A stretch of DNA of 64,000 nt from Adiantum capillus-veneris (GCA_014529385.2 CM043964.1:136479920-136543919), one strand, 5' to 3'; numbered from the stretch's first letter, positions 36,974 to 55,736 are shown. Notes: generated by a model not told the origin, from the sequence alone. Numbers and translations: made by a program.

Positions 36974-37270
36974 TCATGACACTTCATCAATAGCTACACA
37001 CACGAGGTGAATGATGCTAGAGCTTCATAAAACCTATCTACACACAAGCAAACAATAGGGCACACACACTAATACAAGATTAAGACCCAACTTTATCAAT
37101 AGCTACACACACGAGGTGAATGATGCTAGAGCTTCATAAAACCTATCATGACACTTCATCAATAGCTACACACACGAGGTGAATGATGCTAGAGCTTCAT
37201 AAAACCTATCTACACACAAGCAAACAATAGGGCACACACACTAATACAAGATTAAGACCCAACTTTATCA
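36974..37270. repeat. 172-bp tandem repeat, about 1.7 copies
   Basis: Units start at 36,974 and 37,146 with TCATGACACTTCATCAATAG and run to CAAGATTAAGACCCAACTTT. A partial extra copy of the first 52 bases lies at 37,095-37,145, just before the second full copy. Confidence 0.85.
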
Positions 37271-39540
37271 ACCTAATTAGTGATGCTAAATATCACAAAT
37301 CAAATGCTTATGGAAGAATATGAGTGGTTAATAGCAAGTACATACCTCTCTCAAATCTAGAATAATGAGAGTGTAATACTACTTCATGACATAATGAAAT
37401 GTAGAGAAGAAGTAGACTAATGAAAAAATAGGGATTAGTTTAATCAAGAAGAGATTAATCTAATTAGAATGGTTAGCACTAGCCTCTCAATCCTAGACAT
37501 TAAACTCAAGGCTAAGCCATAGAGTGAACACTCAAGAGAGAGAGAGCTCTCAAAAGTGGATCCTCAAGAGTGGATACTCAAGAATGAAGCCTCCTTGCAT
37601 ATAGGATTCCTTTTAAAGGCTTTCACCACAATCCCTTCTACTATGGGTTTAAGCTTGAGCCCTTTAGATAGAATATACAACCTTGGAACTCCAAATGATC
37701 CCAAGATTTATACGAAGTGAGTGGGAAATATTGTGACATCCATAGCATATCTCCCACTTGATGCATAACCCGTGTAGCCCGTGTTAGCCGCTGCTAACAG
37801 TGCACACTCATTAGCGAGAGAGAAAGCGAGATAGGGAGAGAAGATTTGACATGAGAAGCAAAGAGAGGGAGAAAGTGTGTGTATGTACAGACGCACACAA
37901 GCATTGAGAGAGAGAGAATTCTGGATGGCTAATTCAACAGCCCACAAAGATAGAAGCTTCAACATCTGAGAAGCTTCAACAAGCTTTGAAGCTCACATTT
38001 GGGCTTTGGATTGCAGCGACACAGATTTTGGCTTTGTGTGATTGGCTACTCCTCCCTCATCGAGCCTCGGACTACGACTTTGACGATTTCAACAAACATG
38101 TAGAGAGAGAGAGAGAGAGAGCTCAGTCTCGTCTTTGACGAGAACACTCTCTATGGCTTTCAACACTCTTCTCAGCTTTGCATTGGCTTTGACCATCGAC
38201 AACCATGTAATCAACGAGCATTTTTGCTTGGCGGTGGCGAAAGATGGCATCGACCATTCTTTCTCAATTTCGACATAGCAAGAGCGGTTTGGCTCTCCTT
38301 CGGCATAGCCTCGCCATTGGCTACCCTCCCATGCCCATTTTGGAGCGGTATTGCTTCGATGGTACCTCCCCCTGACGTCGGCTCTCCTTTAGCCCCCATC
38401 GAGGGTGGCTTGGCTCTGCAGTATCTCCTCGGTGATTCAGTTTTGTCGATTCTCCATTTCCCTGCTTTGACGACACAGTTTACATAAATACGGCTCTGAT
38501 GGACCATCTTGGAGCATATTTTTTATGAGCGAGTTTGGATTTTGGACATTTTTTATGACCTCAGGAAGCTGGTTGTTCTATGTGTGATTTCTAATCGACA
38601 AGTTTACCAATTGACGAGGTAGTGTGTGCTAGCTTCCATACTAGTTTGCTCACAAGTTTCACATTTTTTGCAGTGCAAACTATGCGGCACATGCATTGTG
38701 CTCATGTATGACTATGTGGGTCATTCCAAAGAGTGTTTTTAGCATGGTTTGTGCGGTTACACTATGTATGCATATGCGGCATGATCAATACCACTAGCTA
38801 CCATATGGAAAAATCACAATACCTATGCCAATCTTCTATTTGCTGCCAAAGACCCAAGTTATGGTTGCTTTCATTTGACCTGTTGTGTATTGCTACCATG
38901 AAAACACTATGCCTTCAAGAAAAATTGTAGGTTGGCAAAAAGTTCACTCTCATGATTGTCTTGATTGAATGCACGTGGATTTGTTTCTTGCCTTCAAATA
39001 GAGTCACCAAAAGGTTCAAATCTGCCAAAGAGCATTTGAGAAGCCGAAGCCTTATTTTGTGCAGAAGCTTCAAGATCAATACATCTATTGTTGCATAACA
39101 CATGTTCAAATGGAATTCTTACAGGATGCTTTAAACCATTCAAGGCAAGTTTTCTAAAGGAGTGCATGGAAAGGGTGTGCTTTGTCAATGTGAGATATAT
39201 GGTGCAGATGAAAAATGCACAGCTCACACACAAACTTACTCAAGCCTTACAAAGCTTAGGAGTGAGTTCTATGTTTGAAGGCTAATGGTTCATAACCTTT
39301 TGCATTGAAGTTTTTGTTGAGGGACTACAATGCATGTGGACCTAGAAAGAAGCTACCGATATGTCCAATAGAGGATTCAAATAGTGTACAGGTAAAAGTG
39401 AAGATTGTTGAAGACATTCAAACTAGTCAAACAAAAACTGGCAAGAAAAAGAAAAGGAAAGTCTTGTCTCATAAGGAGATGTCAAGCAAAAACTTCTTGA
39501 GTTGTTTAGGGATCATTTGAGCAAGTTCATAAAGTAGAGT
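37271..39540. other. Region without recognised gene
   Basis: Contains GA-rich tracts (about 37,530, 37,905, 38,101) and a moderately GC-richer stretch (38,200-38,480) with overlapping 87- and 98-codon frames on opposite strands, neither recognisable. A 71-codon lysine-rich frame at 39,305-39,520 (+) is also unidentified. Confidence 0.4.
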
Positions 39541-39548
39541 AGTGGTTT

Positions 39549-39676
39549 GGAGCGAGCTTTTTTTTAGTGCTTTAATTACCATTTTTAGCAAGAAAAGCTC
39601 GCTCTATACGAGCGTTGGAGAGAGCTTTTTTTTAAAATTGCTTTAATTGCCATTTTTAGCAAGAGAAGCTCACTCC
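39549..39676. repeat. Two tandem 60-bp hairpin units, GGAGCGAGC/GCTCGCTC
   Basis: Each unit (39,549-39,606 and 39,617-39,676) opens with GGAG[CA]GAGC and a T run, and closes with AGCTC[GA]CTC. The middle is TGCTTTAATT[AG]CCATTTTTAGC, and the spacing is 68 bp. Similar GGAGCGAGC hairpins in the opposite orientation occur at 61,951-62,065. Confidence 0.75.
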
Positions 39677-39689
39677 ATACTCTTCTCTC

Positions 39690-39821
39690 TCCATCTCAAA
39701 TTATCTCTCTCCTTTATCTCTTCCTCTCTCTACCTCTATCCGCTCTCTCTCTTCTCTCTCCATTTATCTCTCTATCTTTCTCAGTCCATCTCACTTTCTC
39801 TATCTTATCTCACTCACTCCC

Positions 39822-39870
<49 letters not shown>

Positions 39871-39917
39871 TCTCTCTGTCTCTCTCAGGCCATCTCATTC
39901 TCTCTATCTTATCTCAC

Positions 39918-39977
<60 letters not shown>

Positions 39978-40038
39978 TCTCTCCATCTCATTCTCTCTAT
40001 CTCTCTCACTCACTCATTCTCTCTATCTTATCTCCTCC

Positions 40039-40092
<54 letters not shown>

Positions 40093-40093
40093 A
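39690..40093. repeat. TC-rich satellite block with two C-runs
   Basis: (TC)n tracts are interspersed with CCATCTC, TTATCTCTC and CACTCACTC phrases and interrupted by runs of C at about 39,820-39,831 and 40,039-40,070. The long frame here is an artefact of the low complexity. Confidence 0.95.
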
Positions 40094-41078
40094 AAACTCA
40101 ATGGAAAATTTCTCTAATTATTGTTAGTTTCTTAGTTAATAGAAGCATCAAAAGGACATCATCCCTATTTTTTTTAATCCCTACCGATTGTATCAAAACC
40201 TCATTATTAATGAGGAATCCCTTATAAGTGCAAAACTGTTGTATTGTTATTGATTGTCAAAGAGTGTAAAGGGGTCGAGGGCTTCCAAGGTTGTAATTAA
40301 ATGCAGTTCTTAAGCCTTATTATTGGGCCCAATTAGCTAGGAATCCATTTTTAAACCTTGGCTAAAAGGTATAAAGGCAAAATTTTTGTAACTTTTGACC
40401 TAAGTTTTCTGGATAATAAAAGTGAACATACGCTACAGTACAGTACTATGAGTTCTCTGTTTTTTTGATTGTTCGTGTCTCCCTCGTGCGATGTTGCATT
40501 GTGATTTTGAACATACCAACGCACTCGTAGGTGAAAGCTCTTCCTTTCTATGTAAACTTTATGCAATGAAGTTGTATTTTAGTCGTGCCCGTCTACGAGC
40601 TATTTTCATTCCCTACACAATACACGGATTAAACTGGTTTTTGACCATAGGGATAGATAGCGCACATCCTAAGGAAGCTATAGAGTGCTTCAGAAGCTGA
40701 AACCGACCTGTCCAAAATAGGTTATTTATTTTTGGTGCGATTTTGCCCGAGTGTTAGAAATGACTTTTGAGCATATGGGAATTTTGAAGATACTATGCAC
40801 ATTGTATGTAGTAAGTTTCATTGCATTTGGAGCATTGTAGATTTACAAATTCATCGGGTTAATCTTGCAGTAAGGAAAGTGGCTTTTGATGTTTGACACA
40901 CATCTGAGACCAATCTAGGTAAGGGCACGTTGGACGTGGGTTTTCCGAGAGATTAGTTATCTCTTGTAGCCTCAATGCACTAGTTGGGTCAACTAGGTCC
41001 CACGGATTAACATTTTATGTCTATGGTTCTCACTTTGCTAGCATCAATATGGTGAGGCTTGGCAGTTGGCCGACATTT

Positions 41079-41096
41079 TGGCGCCGTTGCTGGGGA
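41079..41096 (+). other. Primer-binding site of the outer Ty3/gypsy element
   Basis: TGGCGCCGTTGCTGGGGA lies three bases after the presumed LTR end and closely matches the site common in plant Tat and Athila elements. Confidence 0.85.
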
Positions 41097-41472
41097 CAAG
41101 GCAACTTAAACTAGAGAAAAACCCAAAGCATTCACTCAAATTTTCATTACTTCCTCTAGTTTTGACTAGAGTAAAACAAATTTATGACTTTGTCACTACT
41201 GAGAGGTGCTTGAGAGAAGGGATACTCGGTAAGGACCTCCATAGTATTAGTTTAGTAGGACGGATTAGGTGAAGGGTCCTTGAGACTAGCTAGTGACCAG
41301 GAAGGGTATCATCTAAGTAGAAATTAGAGATTTGAGACTGAAAGTTGAAATTTTCACATTCTACACTCTTTTCCAAGTTCAGTAGGAGTAGGGTAAGTAG
41401 AAAACCATCAGGATTGCACCTGATCTGTGGTTCCTTGAAAAGAAAAACAAAAAATCATTTTTTTGACAAATA

Positions 41473-42208
41473 TATCTTAGGCGCGCATAAGATAGACATG
41501 GGGTTTTTGGGATTGAAACTGTAGAATTGAAATTGCAAGGTGGAAGACCAACTTGATTAGACTATTCCCCTTGATTTTGGTATCATTTGGATCACCGAAA
41601 GGCCTTGTCAAGCCCAAATCTAGAAAAAAATGTCAACTTTTGACAAAATTGACAAAAGTAAAGTCAATTTTGGCTAAATCTTGAAACCAAGGTATGGATA
41701 AATCTTAAAACTTGTGGGAAAATCAATATGTGAAGCAAAAATAGCAAAAGGTGACATTTTGGTAGAGTTTTATCTTAGGCGTGTCGAAGATAAAGTTCTA
41801 ACGAGAGAATCAATTTTGCAAAATTTTCAACTCAAAGGGTTTCACTGGAACATTATACAGATTCTTAGCAATTTTGAACAAGTTTGGAGTTGTGCAAGGG
41901 CAAAAAACACCAAGAAAACGAGAAACCTTTACAACGGGACCAAAAAGGGTGAGGAAACACTAGCAAACAGTCCAAACTTTGTGAAATTCATTGAACAAGC
42001 TTGAAATCACATGTAGAAACCCAAACAAGTCACACTGGCAAAAAAGAATTATCTTAGGCGCGCCGAAGATAAATTTTTCACTAGAGGAGGAATTTTGTGA
42101 GTTTGACACCAAGGTTATCTTTGTCAGGCCGTGAGGACCCCATCCAAGTGATCAAAGTTAAATTTACAACCACAATGAAGTGCAACCAACTTAGGCGTGC
42201 TAAAGATA
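41473..42208 (+). repeat. Four copies of a 22-nt palindromic motif in the retroelement leader
   Basis: Copies at 41,473-41,494, 41,771-41,792, 42,050-42,071 and 42,187-42,208. The best copy (42,050) has arms TATCTT and AAGATA around AGGCGCGCCG, which contains the self-complementary core GGCGCGCC. The others have GGCGCGCA, GGCGTGTC and GGCGTGCT cores. The arms pair within each copy (less well in the fourth). All lie between the primer-binding site and gag, where retroviral-type elements place dimerisation and packaging signals. Confidence 0.85.
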
Positions 42209-42552
42209 GGCTATGCAAAATTTCAGAGTTCAGGGCACATTGATTGTGTCCAGTGATTAATGTAAGGAATTGCTAGATATTTTATAACTTCAAATTGACA
42301 ATTGTGGAATCACATACGGTTTGAAGTGCTGGTGTGTAGGGAATCACAACTTTGCAAAAAAGGGCTAGACAAGGAGCGAAAGCATTGTGTCTGAAGCCAA
42401 AGGCAACTTTGCAAGTTTGAAGTATCTATTCAATAAAGTTGCTTAATATGAGCTGAAGATCTGGTAGAATTTTGGGAAACTTGGGTACCTTAGGAGAGAC
42501 AAAGAGTAGAGCATCCACAAAAGAGATTACAAACCAAGGGAGACCTTTATAA

Positions 42553-45288
42553 ACTATTGCAGAAGAAGTGCCAGACACTTACTCCGACTCAAGCTCCGAG
42601 ATGTCTTCTTTTTCGACTCAATCAGGAATTGGGACCTCACTCAAGTTCAAGCATATTTTGACGTTCTTTAAAACCAACAAGTACGAAGCCCAGATTTACT
42701 TGGATCCTAACGAGGAATTTGTCATAAGGGTAGATGACCATACCATCGAGTTTGAAGAGGAGGTTAGGATGAACAAACAAGACAACTTCTATATGGACCG
42801 CAATGGGGTGCAATACCTCAAGATACAAGTTCCTGATTCTATATATGGGGATTGAAAGTTGCCACTCTAATTCCAATTATAAGGTGGTGAAGGAAGGACC
42901 TCCTGTGCTAGAATTAGAAGGATATGATTTGATAGATACCAAACCTTTGAAGTGCATACCCATGACAACCCTAGGCTTGGAGTCTATTGTTGGGAAGCCA
43001 ACAATGTCACAGACTTAATTTGGACTACCCATGCCAAACCAGGGGAATTGACACGCTTGAAAATCATGTATATTTTCAAGATCAAGGAGAAGGGTTTAGC
43101 AGAACTTCCGGTCCACCTCTTTAGGGATTGTTATAACAGAAATTTTTGTTATGATGACTCTAAAGGAGATTGGACATACCAAATACCAGAGACATTTGAT
43201 CCGAGAAGTGATTACGTGAACATTACCTAAAATCAAACAGAACGTAGGGCCAAATGATAGAGCCTATGATAGCATGGTCAATTAAAGAGGAAGTACAACC
43301 AAAGGTAGTCACCACCATGATGGAAACAGGGAAAGAAATACAAAAACCACCTTTAATAGGGAAAGAATGAGTGACACTAAGACAAGGAGAGGTCCACATG
43401 AGTCATATCTACCAAAAAATTGGTTTGAACGCTTAATGGGAGAAATGATGTTTAGAAGAGAGAGAGCGGGTGCAGAACACAATTGTAGAGTCATACCAAC
43501 ATATTTCCAAAAATGGGTCAAAAAATACAGCAGGTCAGGGGATCTGTATGACCATTTAACAAGCTTCAAATAGGTTTTGAGAGCTGAACCCATAAACAAC
43601 TTCCATACACAGTTTGAGGGGTTTGGAATGACTTTAGAAGGCAAAGCTTTGACCTGGTTCTAGACCATACCTCCTAGATCAATAATTGATCTACCAACTT
43701 TGGCAATGAGATTAGTTGCTGCCTGCTTGAAAATGGGAGTCAAGCATAGTACGGTGGCATAAATCTACAGTTTCAAACAAAAACAAGGAGAAATTGTCAG
43801 AGATAGCGTGAGTTGGATGAGGCAATATATAGACAGATATCCGGAGTTGTAAATCCCAACCAAGAGAGTCTTGTCTCACTGTTTTTAGAGGGACTACTAA
43901 ATAAAGACTTGTATGCTATAATGTATAGCAAAAAACACACGACTTGGGAAACATGCAGCCTTGACGCAATTGAGTTGAGTTATAATTGCTAGATTGAAAA
44001 TGAGAAGAGCACCCCTAAGACTCATGGAGTGAGCAAACTACATCCACTGTGCCACCACAGGTAGGACCAATTGTAGCAGCTCCTGCCAACACTATAGAAG
44101 ACATGCTTAAACGCATGGACGACATGATGACCAACATGCAAAGTATGCCTATGGGAGGGCCAAAATAGGGACCAACTCAGGGAAAACCTATGGGATAGAA
44201 CAGACCGTTGAAATGGTGTGCCATTGAAGGAAAATGGACAAACCATGAGACGAATGAGTGCAATTATGAGCCCAAAGATGGAAACGTCCAGTATGTTCCA
44301 ATGAGACCACAAGGACAACCCATGTATAGATACCCACCAAATGTGGCACCAATGCAAAGATCACCCATGAATATGGAGAGATCGCAACCAGTATTGGGCC
44401 AACAACCACCACTCCTAGGGAATACTGCTATACCAATCAAGTGCATATTGCATGAGGGACAAGTAGATGAACAAGCTCTACTACCCGTTACACCATACCC
44501 TAAAATGAGTTCGGTAGCAATGGGGGTAGAGGATGAATGGAATAATCAATTGACTCCGGTCTCGGTAGAGCCCCGATAGAGCTACTGTATCAAGCACTTT
44601 TGGATACAACACCTATTTACTTCATTGCAAATCAAGGAACTAGACTGCCTATGATCAAACCAATGCCTAAACCAAAAATAAGAAACTGCCATTACTGCAG
44701 AGAGGATGACCATTTAAAAATGACTGTCCTAAGCCAGTTAAGAATGCAAGACCTTTAGAGGTATATTGTGGAGCATGTGGTCGCAAGGGTGGACACTTTC
44801 CTGAAGACTACCCTAGGAATTGAGGAAACAAATGGAAAACCACCATAAACATAGCCAAACAATTCGTTAGAAGGGGAACCCACAATTTCAGTTTGAGTAG
44901 TGACAAGGGCACAAACCAAGGGGAATAAACATAAAAATACAAGTGGATTGGACATGCCCATCAATTCATCTAAAGACTCCAAGAAAGAATGATGCAAATG
45001 ATATGAACTCAAGAGATATAAACTACAGAAGGAGGTCCAAGAAAGGATACAAAAGGAGGTAGAGGAAAAGATGCAAACACTGTCTTTAGACTTTAAAGAA
45101 ACGAAACCAAAATCGACAGGATCGGTATTAGTCAAAAAAATTTACGAACCGATCAACATAGCCTTGGAAGATTTCCAAGCTAGATTGAAATCCGGTCAAA
45201 TATTGGAAACCAAATGGAAAAACTATCCAACACTTGATATGGAAGCAACTAAATTAGAAGCGTACAAAAAAACTTAGTGCAAATCACA
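42553..45288 (+). pseudogene. Outer Ty3/gypsy gag pseudogene
   Basis: Near-continuous frames with several stops and shifts. The N-terminal part (42,568-42,855) is acidic and serine-rich. A central Retrotrans_gag-like core at 43,570-43,980 includes HTQFEGFGMTLEGKALTWF and IYSFKQKQGEIVRDSVSWM. Two zinc knuckles follow: one at about 44,685-44,738 (CHYCREDDH...C) and a second at about 44,768-44,815 (CGACGRKGGH...) whose last Cys is Tyr. The sequence stops at 45,293 where the chromovirus begins, and the linker resumes at 57,400. Confidence 0.78.
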
Positions 45289-45293
45289 CAATC

Positions 45294-50331
<5,038 letters not shown>

Positions 50332-50332
50332 T

Positions 50333-50344
50333 TGGTATCAGAGC
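50333..50344 (+). other. Chromovirus primer-binding site (tRNA-iMet type)
   Basis: TGGTATCAGAGC begins one base after the LTR end. It is complementary to the 3' end of plant initiator methionine tRNA and is common in plant copia and chromovirus elements. Confidence 0.92.
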
Positions 50345-50738
50345 TATTTGTTTCTCTTTTCTTTTTTAAGAAGAGAGGTCCTTAAGTTTTCCATGAAAGG
50401 TTGGGATTTCTTATTACAATAGGGTAAGTGGGACATGGATCTATTATCTTGGTTGAGAAGGACTTAGTTCGAGGTACACCGTTGAGAACTATAGTCTTAA
50501 TAACGGAGCCTCTCGGGGCTTGCCTTTGGCTTAACCATTATTGAGCTACGAGCAAGCTCAACAGGAACCATAATCAACCGAGAAATGTTAGACCCTCTGC
50601 ACTAGTCTTTGCAATCAACAGTGTCTAAACCACGGGTGTGGCTCCTTGAAAACTAATTTTCAAAGGTAAAGAAGAGTAGCGACTAAAGTTTTTGAGGGTA
50701 CAAAGCACAAAGTAATTCTATACACAAGTATAATTAGC

Positions 50739-52180
50739 ATGAGTTACAATAACCAAGAGACTAGAATGAACATTGATAACTTTGATTTTGCACATGAAGG
50801 TGCTAATGATGATGCCCCCATGTTTGTTAATTACCTTGTGACTAGGTTGCAGAAAGCTATGGGCAACCGTGCTTTGCAAGCCAAAGTTACTCAACAACTT
50901 CGTGCTTATGGGATTTCCCTTTCTCTCCAAGAGGAGAGAGAGCTTAGAAGGCCTCTTGATGAGAGCCCCAAAAGAAGACTCTCTCCCATAAGAGAGGAGG
51001 AATCCAAAGAACGAGAAAGAAGCGAATCCCTAAGTTCCTCCAAAGATGTGGCTCCACGAAGACGGCGGTCTAGATGATTACCAACTCCTCCCAAGAGGAA
51101 ACGGTCAACCCACAGTTCTTCTCCTCATCACTTTGAAAGGGAAGAGAGGAAACAAAAAGGAAGAAAAGGGTAAGAAAGAGGTCACCCTCTTCTCCTTCTT
51201 CTTCACGTTCCTCCTCTTTCGACAAAGCTACAACTATTCTCCTAGAGAATACAAGAGGGGAGGACATCGCAATCTTACCCTACATGAAGAAGGTCCCAAA
51301 AGCTCAAGAAGTTCAAAGAGGGAGGAAAAGAGTATCTCTTTTCTCACCTATGATGGCACCTTTGGTGCCACCGACAAATTATTGGCCTTCATCTAGCAGT
51401 TTGATGCGGCCTTTGGAGACGAGGGCTTCATGGAGTCCTCCAAGCTACACCATGTAGCTATGCACTTCCAGAAGTCTGCTCGTCAATGGTGGGCTAGCCT
51501 TCGTGGCAACAATGAAGCCCCAAAGACATGGAAAACTCTACAAGTTTCCATCATGAAGCAATTCCTTGCAATCAATGCAAAGGACAAAGTGCTTACCAAA
51601 TGGCAAAGTTTGAAGCTTCTCTCCCATGAGTCTATCCACAAATATGTTGACAAGTTTTGGAATTTACATCTCAAAGCTATTGTCTTTCAAAAGATAGACT
51701 TCTCGAGCAAAAGTGACAATTCTCTATGGGATTACCTGAAGAGATGATCGAATAAGCCAACTCTCAACAGCCTGGTCTATCATCGAAGTAATCCACCACA
51801 CTATGGTTTCTTTGCGCATCAATTTCCAAGAAGGGGCTAGAAGGAATGTCAAGACCATGGAAAGCAAAGAAAAAATGATGCAAAGGGGAAAACCAATGCC
51901 CAAATTTTTCCCAAGGCAATTCCAACAACAACAACAACAATCGGTCCAAGGAGAAGGGAGTTTACAAAGGTAAAAATAAACTCTCTCTTGAAGAGCTTGA
52001 AGCTTTTCACAAGGACCAAAAATGTTTTAATTGTGGGGAGCGAGAACATGGCTATCGTTCTTGCCCCCAGAGAAATGCCCGCAATGAGACTCCTAGAGCC
52101 TTCACTATTGAACCTCCAAAAGAGGATGCTCATTGCAAAGGATCACCTCTCTCCTATGCTTGGGGAAAGGTAAGGGAGCA
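50739..52180 (+). pseudogene. Chromovirus gag pseudogene (plus copy)
   Basis: Starts MSYNNQETRMNIDNFDFAHE and keeps the N-terminal part missing from the minus copy (50,739-51,077, ending in an Arg-rich stretch with a stop). The gag core QWWASLRGNNE is at about 51,485-51,517. An Asn-coding AAC run (51,928-51,943) and the CCHC knuckle CFNCGEREHGYRSC (about 52,024-52,065) follow. Frameshifts lie near 51,080, 51,750 and 51,880. Confidence 0.88.
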
Positions 52181-55100
52181 TGATGCCTTCATCTTGTTTG
52201 ACCCTGGCTCTACTCACAACTTCACATCAATGGAGTTGGCCACCAAGTTGGGCGTTCAAGCTTTCGAGATGGGTGATACTGTAACTGCCGATACAGCTTT
52301 CAAGGGATAGCAAGCCTCCGTTACTCCCTTGATTGAGAAGTTGAGGCTTCATGTGCAAAGCTACGTCAACAAAGAAGACTTTTTCATCTCTCCTCTCCAA
52401 CATGAGGATGTTATCCTAGGGGCATCATGAATAAAACTGCATGGCTGCCAACATGAAGTTCCTTAAAAGGAGAATCTATTTCACCTACAGGAAAAAGAGC
52501 ATGTATATATATGCTAGTGATTTTGGTCGTACTATACCACTTGTAAATCCTCTTGCTTTTGATAAATCAATGAACAACTAAATTTTTTGCATACATGATT
52601 TTTGTCAAAGAGTCTCTAAAAGGTCCTCATGTTTCATCAAATTTAAGTGGCGAATCAAGAAGAGTTAGACTTGTCTAATTTTCTAAAAGGATTCCAAGAT
52701 GTGTTCATTGATGATATCCCTATGGACTTACCTCCAAAATGAGGGGATGATGACCATTGAATTGAGCTTCTACCAAGAAGCTCATCGCCTAACAAGCCTA
52801 CTTATTGAGTTTCCCAAGCTCAACAAGAGGAGATCATGAGGCAAGTACAAGAATTGGTAGACAAAGGGATGGTGAGGCCTAGCTCCTCTCCCTTTTGTTC
52901 TCCAGTGCTTTTACTGCAAAAGAAAGATGGTACATACCGCATGTGTGTGGACTATCAAGAACTAAACCATATCACTATCTAAAACAAGTTTCCAGTAACT
53001 AAGGTAGAAGGTCTGTTTGATAAGATACAAGGCTTTACCTACTTCAGTAGGATCGACCTTAAGAGTGGACATAATCAAATAAGGATAGTGAATGAAGATA
53101 TCCTAAAGACCGCGTTTCGTACAATGTTTGGTCTTTATGAATATCTAGTCATGCCTTTTGGCTTGACTAATGCACCAGCCATGTTCAATCATTTAATTGA
53201 GAAAATTTGTAGACCCTACCGCAAATTCATTGGAGTGTTCTTTGATGATATCACCATCTACTCCAAGTCCTTGGAGAAACACAAGCAGCATCTCTAGGTG
53301 ATTTTTCAAGCATTGAGGGAGAACAAGCTTTTTATCAATTAAAAAAAAAACCGAATTTGTGCTTCAAGAGATTGAATACTTAGGTCATATTATCTCTCAA
53401 GATGGTATCCGTATGGATCCATCAAAATTGGAGGTAATAAAAGAATGACCTAACGTTACCAAGGAATCTACATGAGCTAATAAGCTTTATTGGTATGTGT
53501 GCATACTATAGACGCTTCATAGCAAAATTCTCCCAAATAGCACGACCGTTACATGACTTAACAAAATAGAACATTCAGTACTCATGGACTGAATGGAAGC
53601 TTACCTAGTCCTTACGCTTTCGGATCTCTTGAGGTCCAATGTGATGCTTGTGGTGATTGCCTTGGAGCAGTCTTGCTTCAAGAAGGGCATGCTATAGCAT
53701 ATGAGAGTCGAAGGCTCAATACAGATGAACGGCTCTTGGGCATTTATGAGAAAGAGCATTTAGTTGTTCTACATGCCCTAGACACATGGAAGCACTATCT
53801 ATTGGGGGCTGTATTTATTTCATGAATAGACCACCAAAGTCTCAAGTACTTCATGACGCAAACCAAGCTTTCTGACAAACAAATGATGTGGTGGAAAATT
53901 TTCTTTTGCAGTCTTATTTTCATATTGCTCACATTGCCGGTAAGCACAATCAAGAGGCCGATGCACTTTCACGACGAGCAAAAGTTAATGTAGTGTCTAT
54001 AGCAACTCATAATGATCTATCTTCTATGATAGATGAGTATGCTACTGACCCTAACTTTGAAGACTTAATGCCAGCCCTTGCATTGGGGAAGAAAGAATAA
54101 CCATTCACCTTGCAGGATGGTTATCTTCTCCACGGTAATAGGCTATGTGTTACCCACTCCCTTCGTGAGAAAGTCATGTATGAAGCCCATGCTCCTTCCT
54201 ATGTGGGGCATAGAGGCATTTAGTCTACTTTTCAAGGAGTAGAGACATACTTCTATTGGCCTACCATGAAAGTGGACATAGAAGAGTATATTTCAAAATG
54301 TGTGGTATGCCAAAAGACTAAGTATAATAGAGGGAAACAACCTAGATTACTCTAGCCATTGCCAATCCCTAATTCACCATGGGAGAGTATATCCATGGAT
54401 TTAATCTTTGGATTACCCAAGTCTATCCATGGGAGTACGGGAATATAGACAGTAGTCGACAAGTTTAGCAAACAAGCACACTTTATTCTTGTCAACTTGA
54501 CTATTCTCACCAAATGGCAACTCTCTTCATATCTTAGTTTTTCAAACACCATGAGTTACCAACATCCATTGTGTCAGATAGAGATCCTAGAATGACCAGT
54601 AATTTTTGGAAAGGTATCTTTGAAAATCTAGGTACAAGAGTGAATGCCACAAATGAATGGCCAAACTGAGATAGCCATACTCGATCTACTAAAGACTTAT
54701 GTTACAGAAATAGATCAACGCTCACAATGGGAAAAGTATTGCCCCTTGTAGAGTATGCATACAATAATACTGTCCATACTTTTACGAGAAAAGCACCTTT
54801 TGAAATCATTGAGGGAAGACCTAAAAGTCTCTTGCTACTTAAAGTACATGGGAGGATCTTCGCTACCAATGAGTATGGCCGTGACTATAGTACAAGAATC
54901 TTTCCAAAAGATTAAGGAGGCTATATCCATCTCTCAACAAAGGCAAAAAGCTGCTATTTAAAAGCATAGAAGGCCTTAACGTTTAAAGAAAATGATTGGG
55001 TCTTACTTAAGTTTCCCAAGTCTTGATTGAGGCAAACGACAGGCACGGGCCATCAAAAGTATTATGCTAAACTAGCAAAAAGATACTATGGTCCTTTTCA

Positions 55101-55437
55101 AATCTTGAAGCGAATCAATGAGATGGCTTATCAACTCAGGCTGCCCAACCATTGGCTCATACACAATGCTTTTCTTGTGAGCCTACTTAAGCCCTACAAA
55201 GGAGAGCCACCAAGTGAACCAATTATTGAAGACCCTCTCGAAATCGAAGACCAAGAAGAGGTGCTACAACCCAAAGCTATCCTTCGGCATGAGACAAGGT
55301 ACTACATGGTAAGATTATTCGATGGTATCTTATTTAGTTCAAAAATTATCCTTTTGAAGATGCTAGATGGATGCAAGAAGGAACACAGCTTAAGGATAGT
55401 ATGATCCTTGTCAATGCTTACAATGCTACTTTAGAGT
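52140..55437 (+). pseudogene. Chromovirus pol pseudogene (plus copy)
   Basis: Protease with LFDPGSTHNF at 52,196-52,225. Reverse transcriptase at 52,850-53,300 has KKDGTYRMCVDYQ, FGLTNAPAMFNHL and VFFDDITIYS. RNase H at 53,630-53,960 (QCDACGDCLGAVL) is preceded by a short deletion relative to the minus copy. Integrase at 54,270-54,720 has [23 protein letters not shown] and [11 protein letters not shown], then a deletion just before the NEWPN region. The C-terminal chromodomain-like tail is at 55,100-55,435. Multiple stops and shifts are present. Confidence 0.9.
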
Positions 55438-55736
55438 AAGAGAATGTACATATTTATTTTGAATGACCAACATTTTTGTCTTATAAGAGTAGTTTTCTTT
55501 TTATTGTGCACAAATTTAAGTAGTATGCATGCTTAGAATCATGTTTGTGATGACGAAGTCTCTCAATGCTTGCGGCAGCTACGTCTCCCAAGCACCAAAT
55601 AAATTATTCATCCATTTGGAATGATGTCGTAGGGTAAAAAGAGATCCTCTACCTGCTAAGAAACATTGACTAATGACTAAGACTTTATCCTTCTACCTCA
55701 TAGTCGAGGATGACTATGATTTCAAGAGAGAGGTAA

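Noticed and set aside
38211-38507. Overlapping 87- and 98-codon frames in a GC-richer patch
   Set aside because: No recognisable domain and both strands open equally; composition is the simpler explanation.
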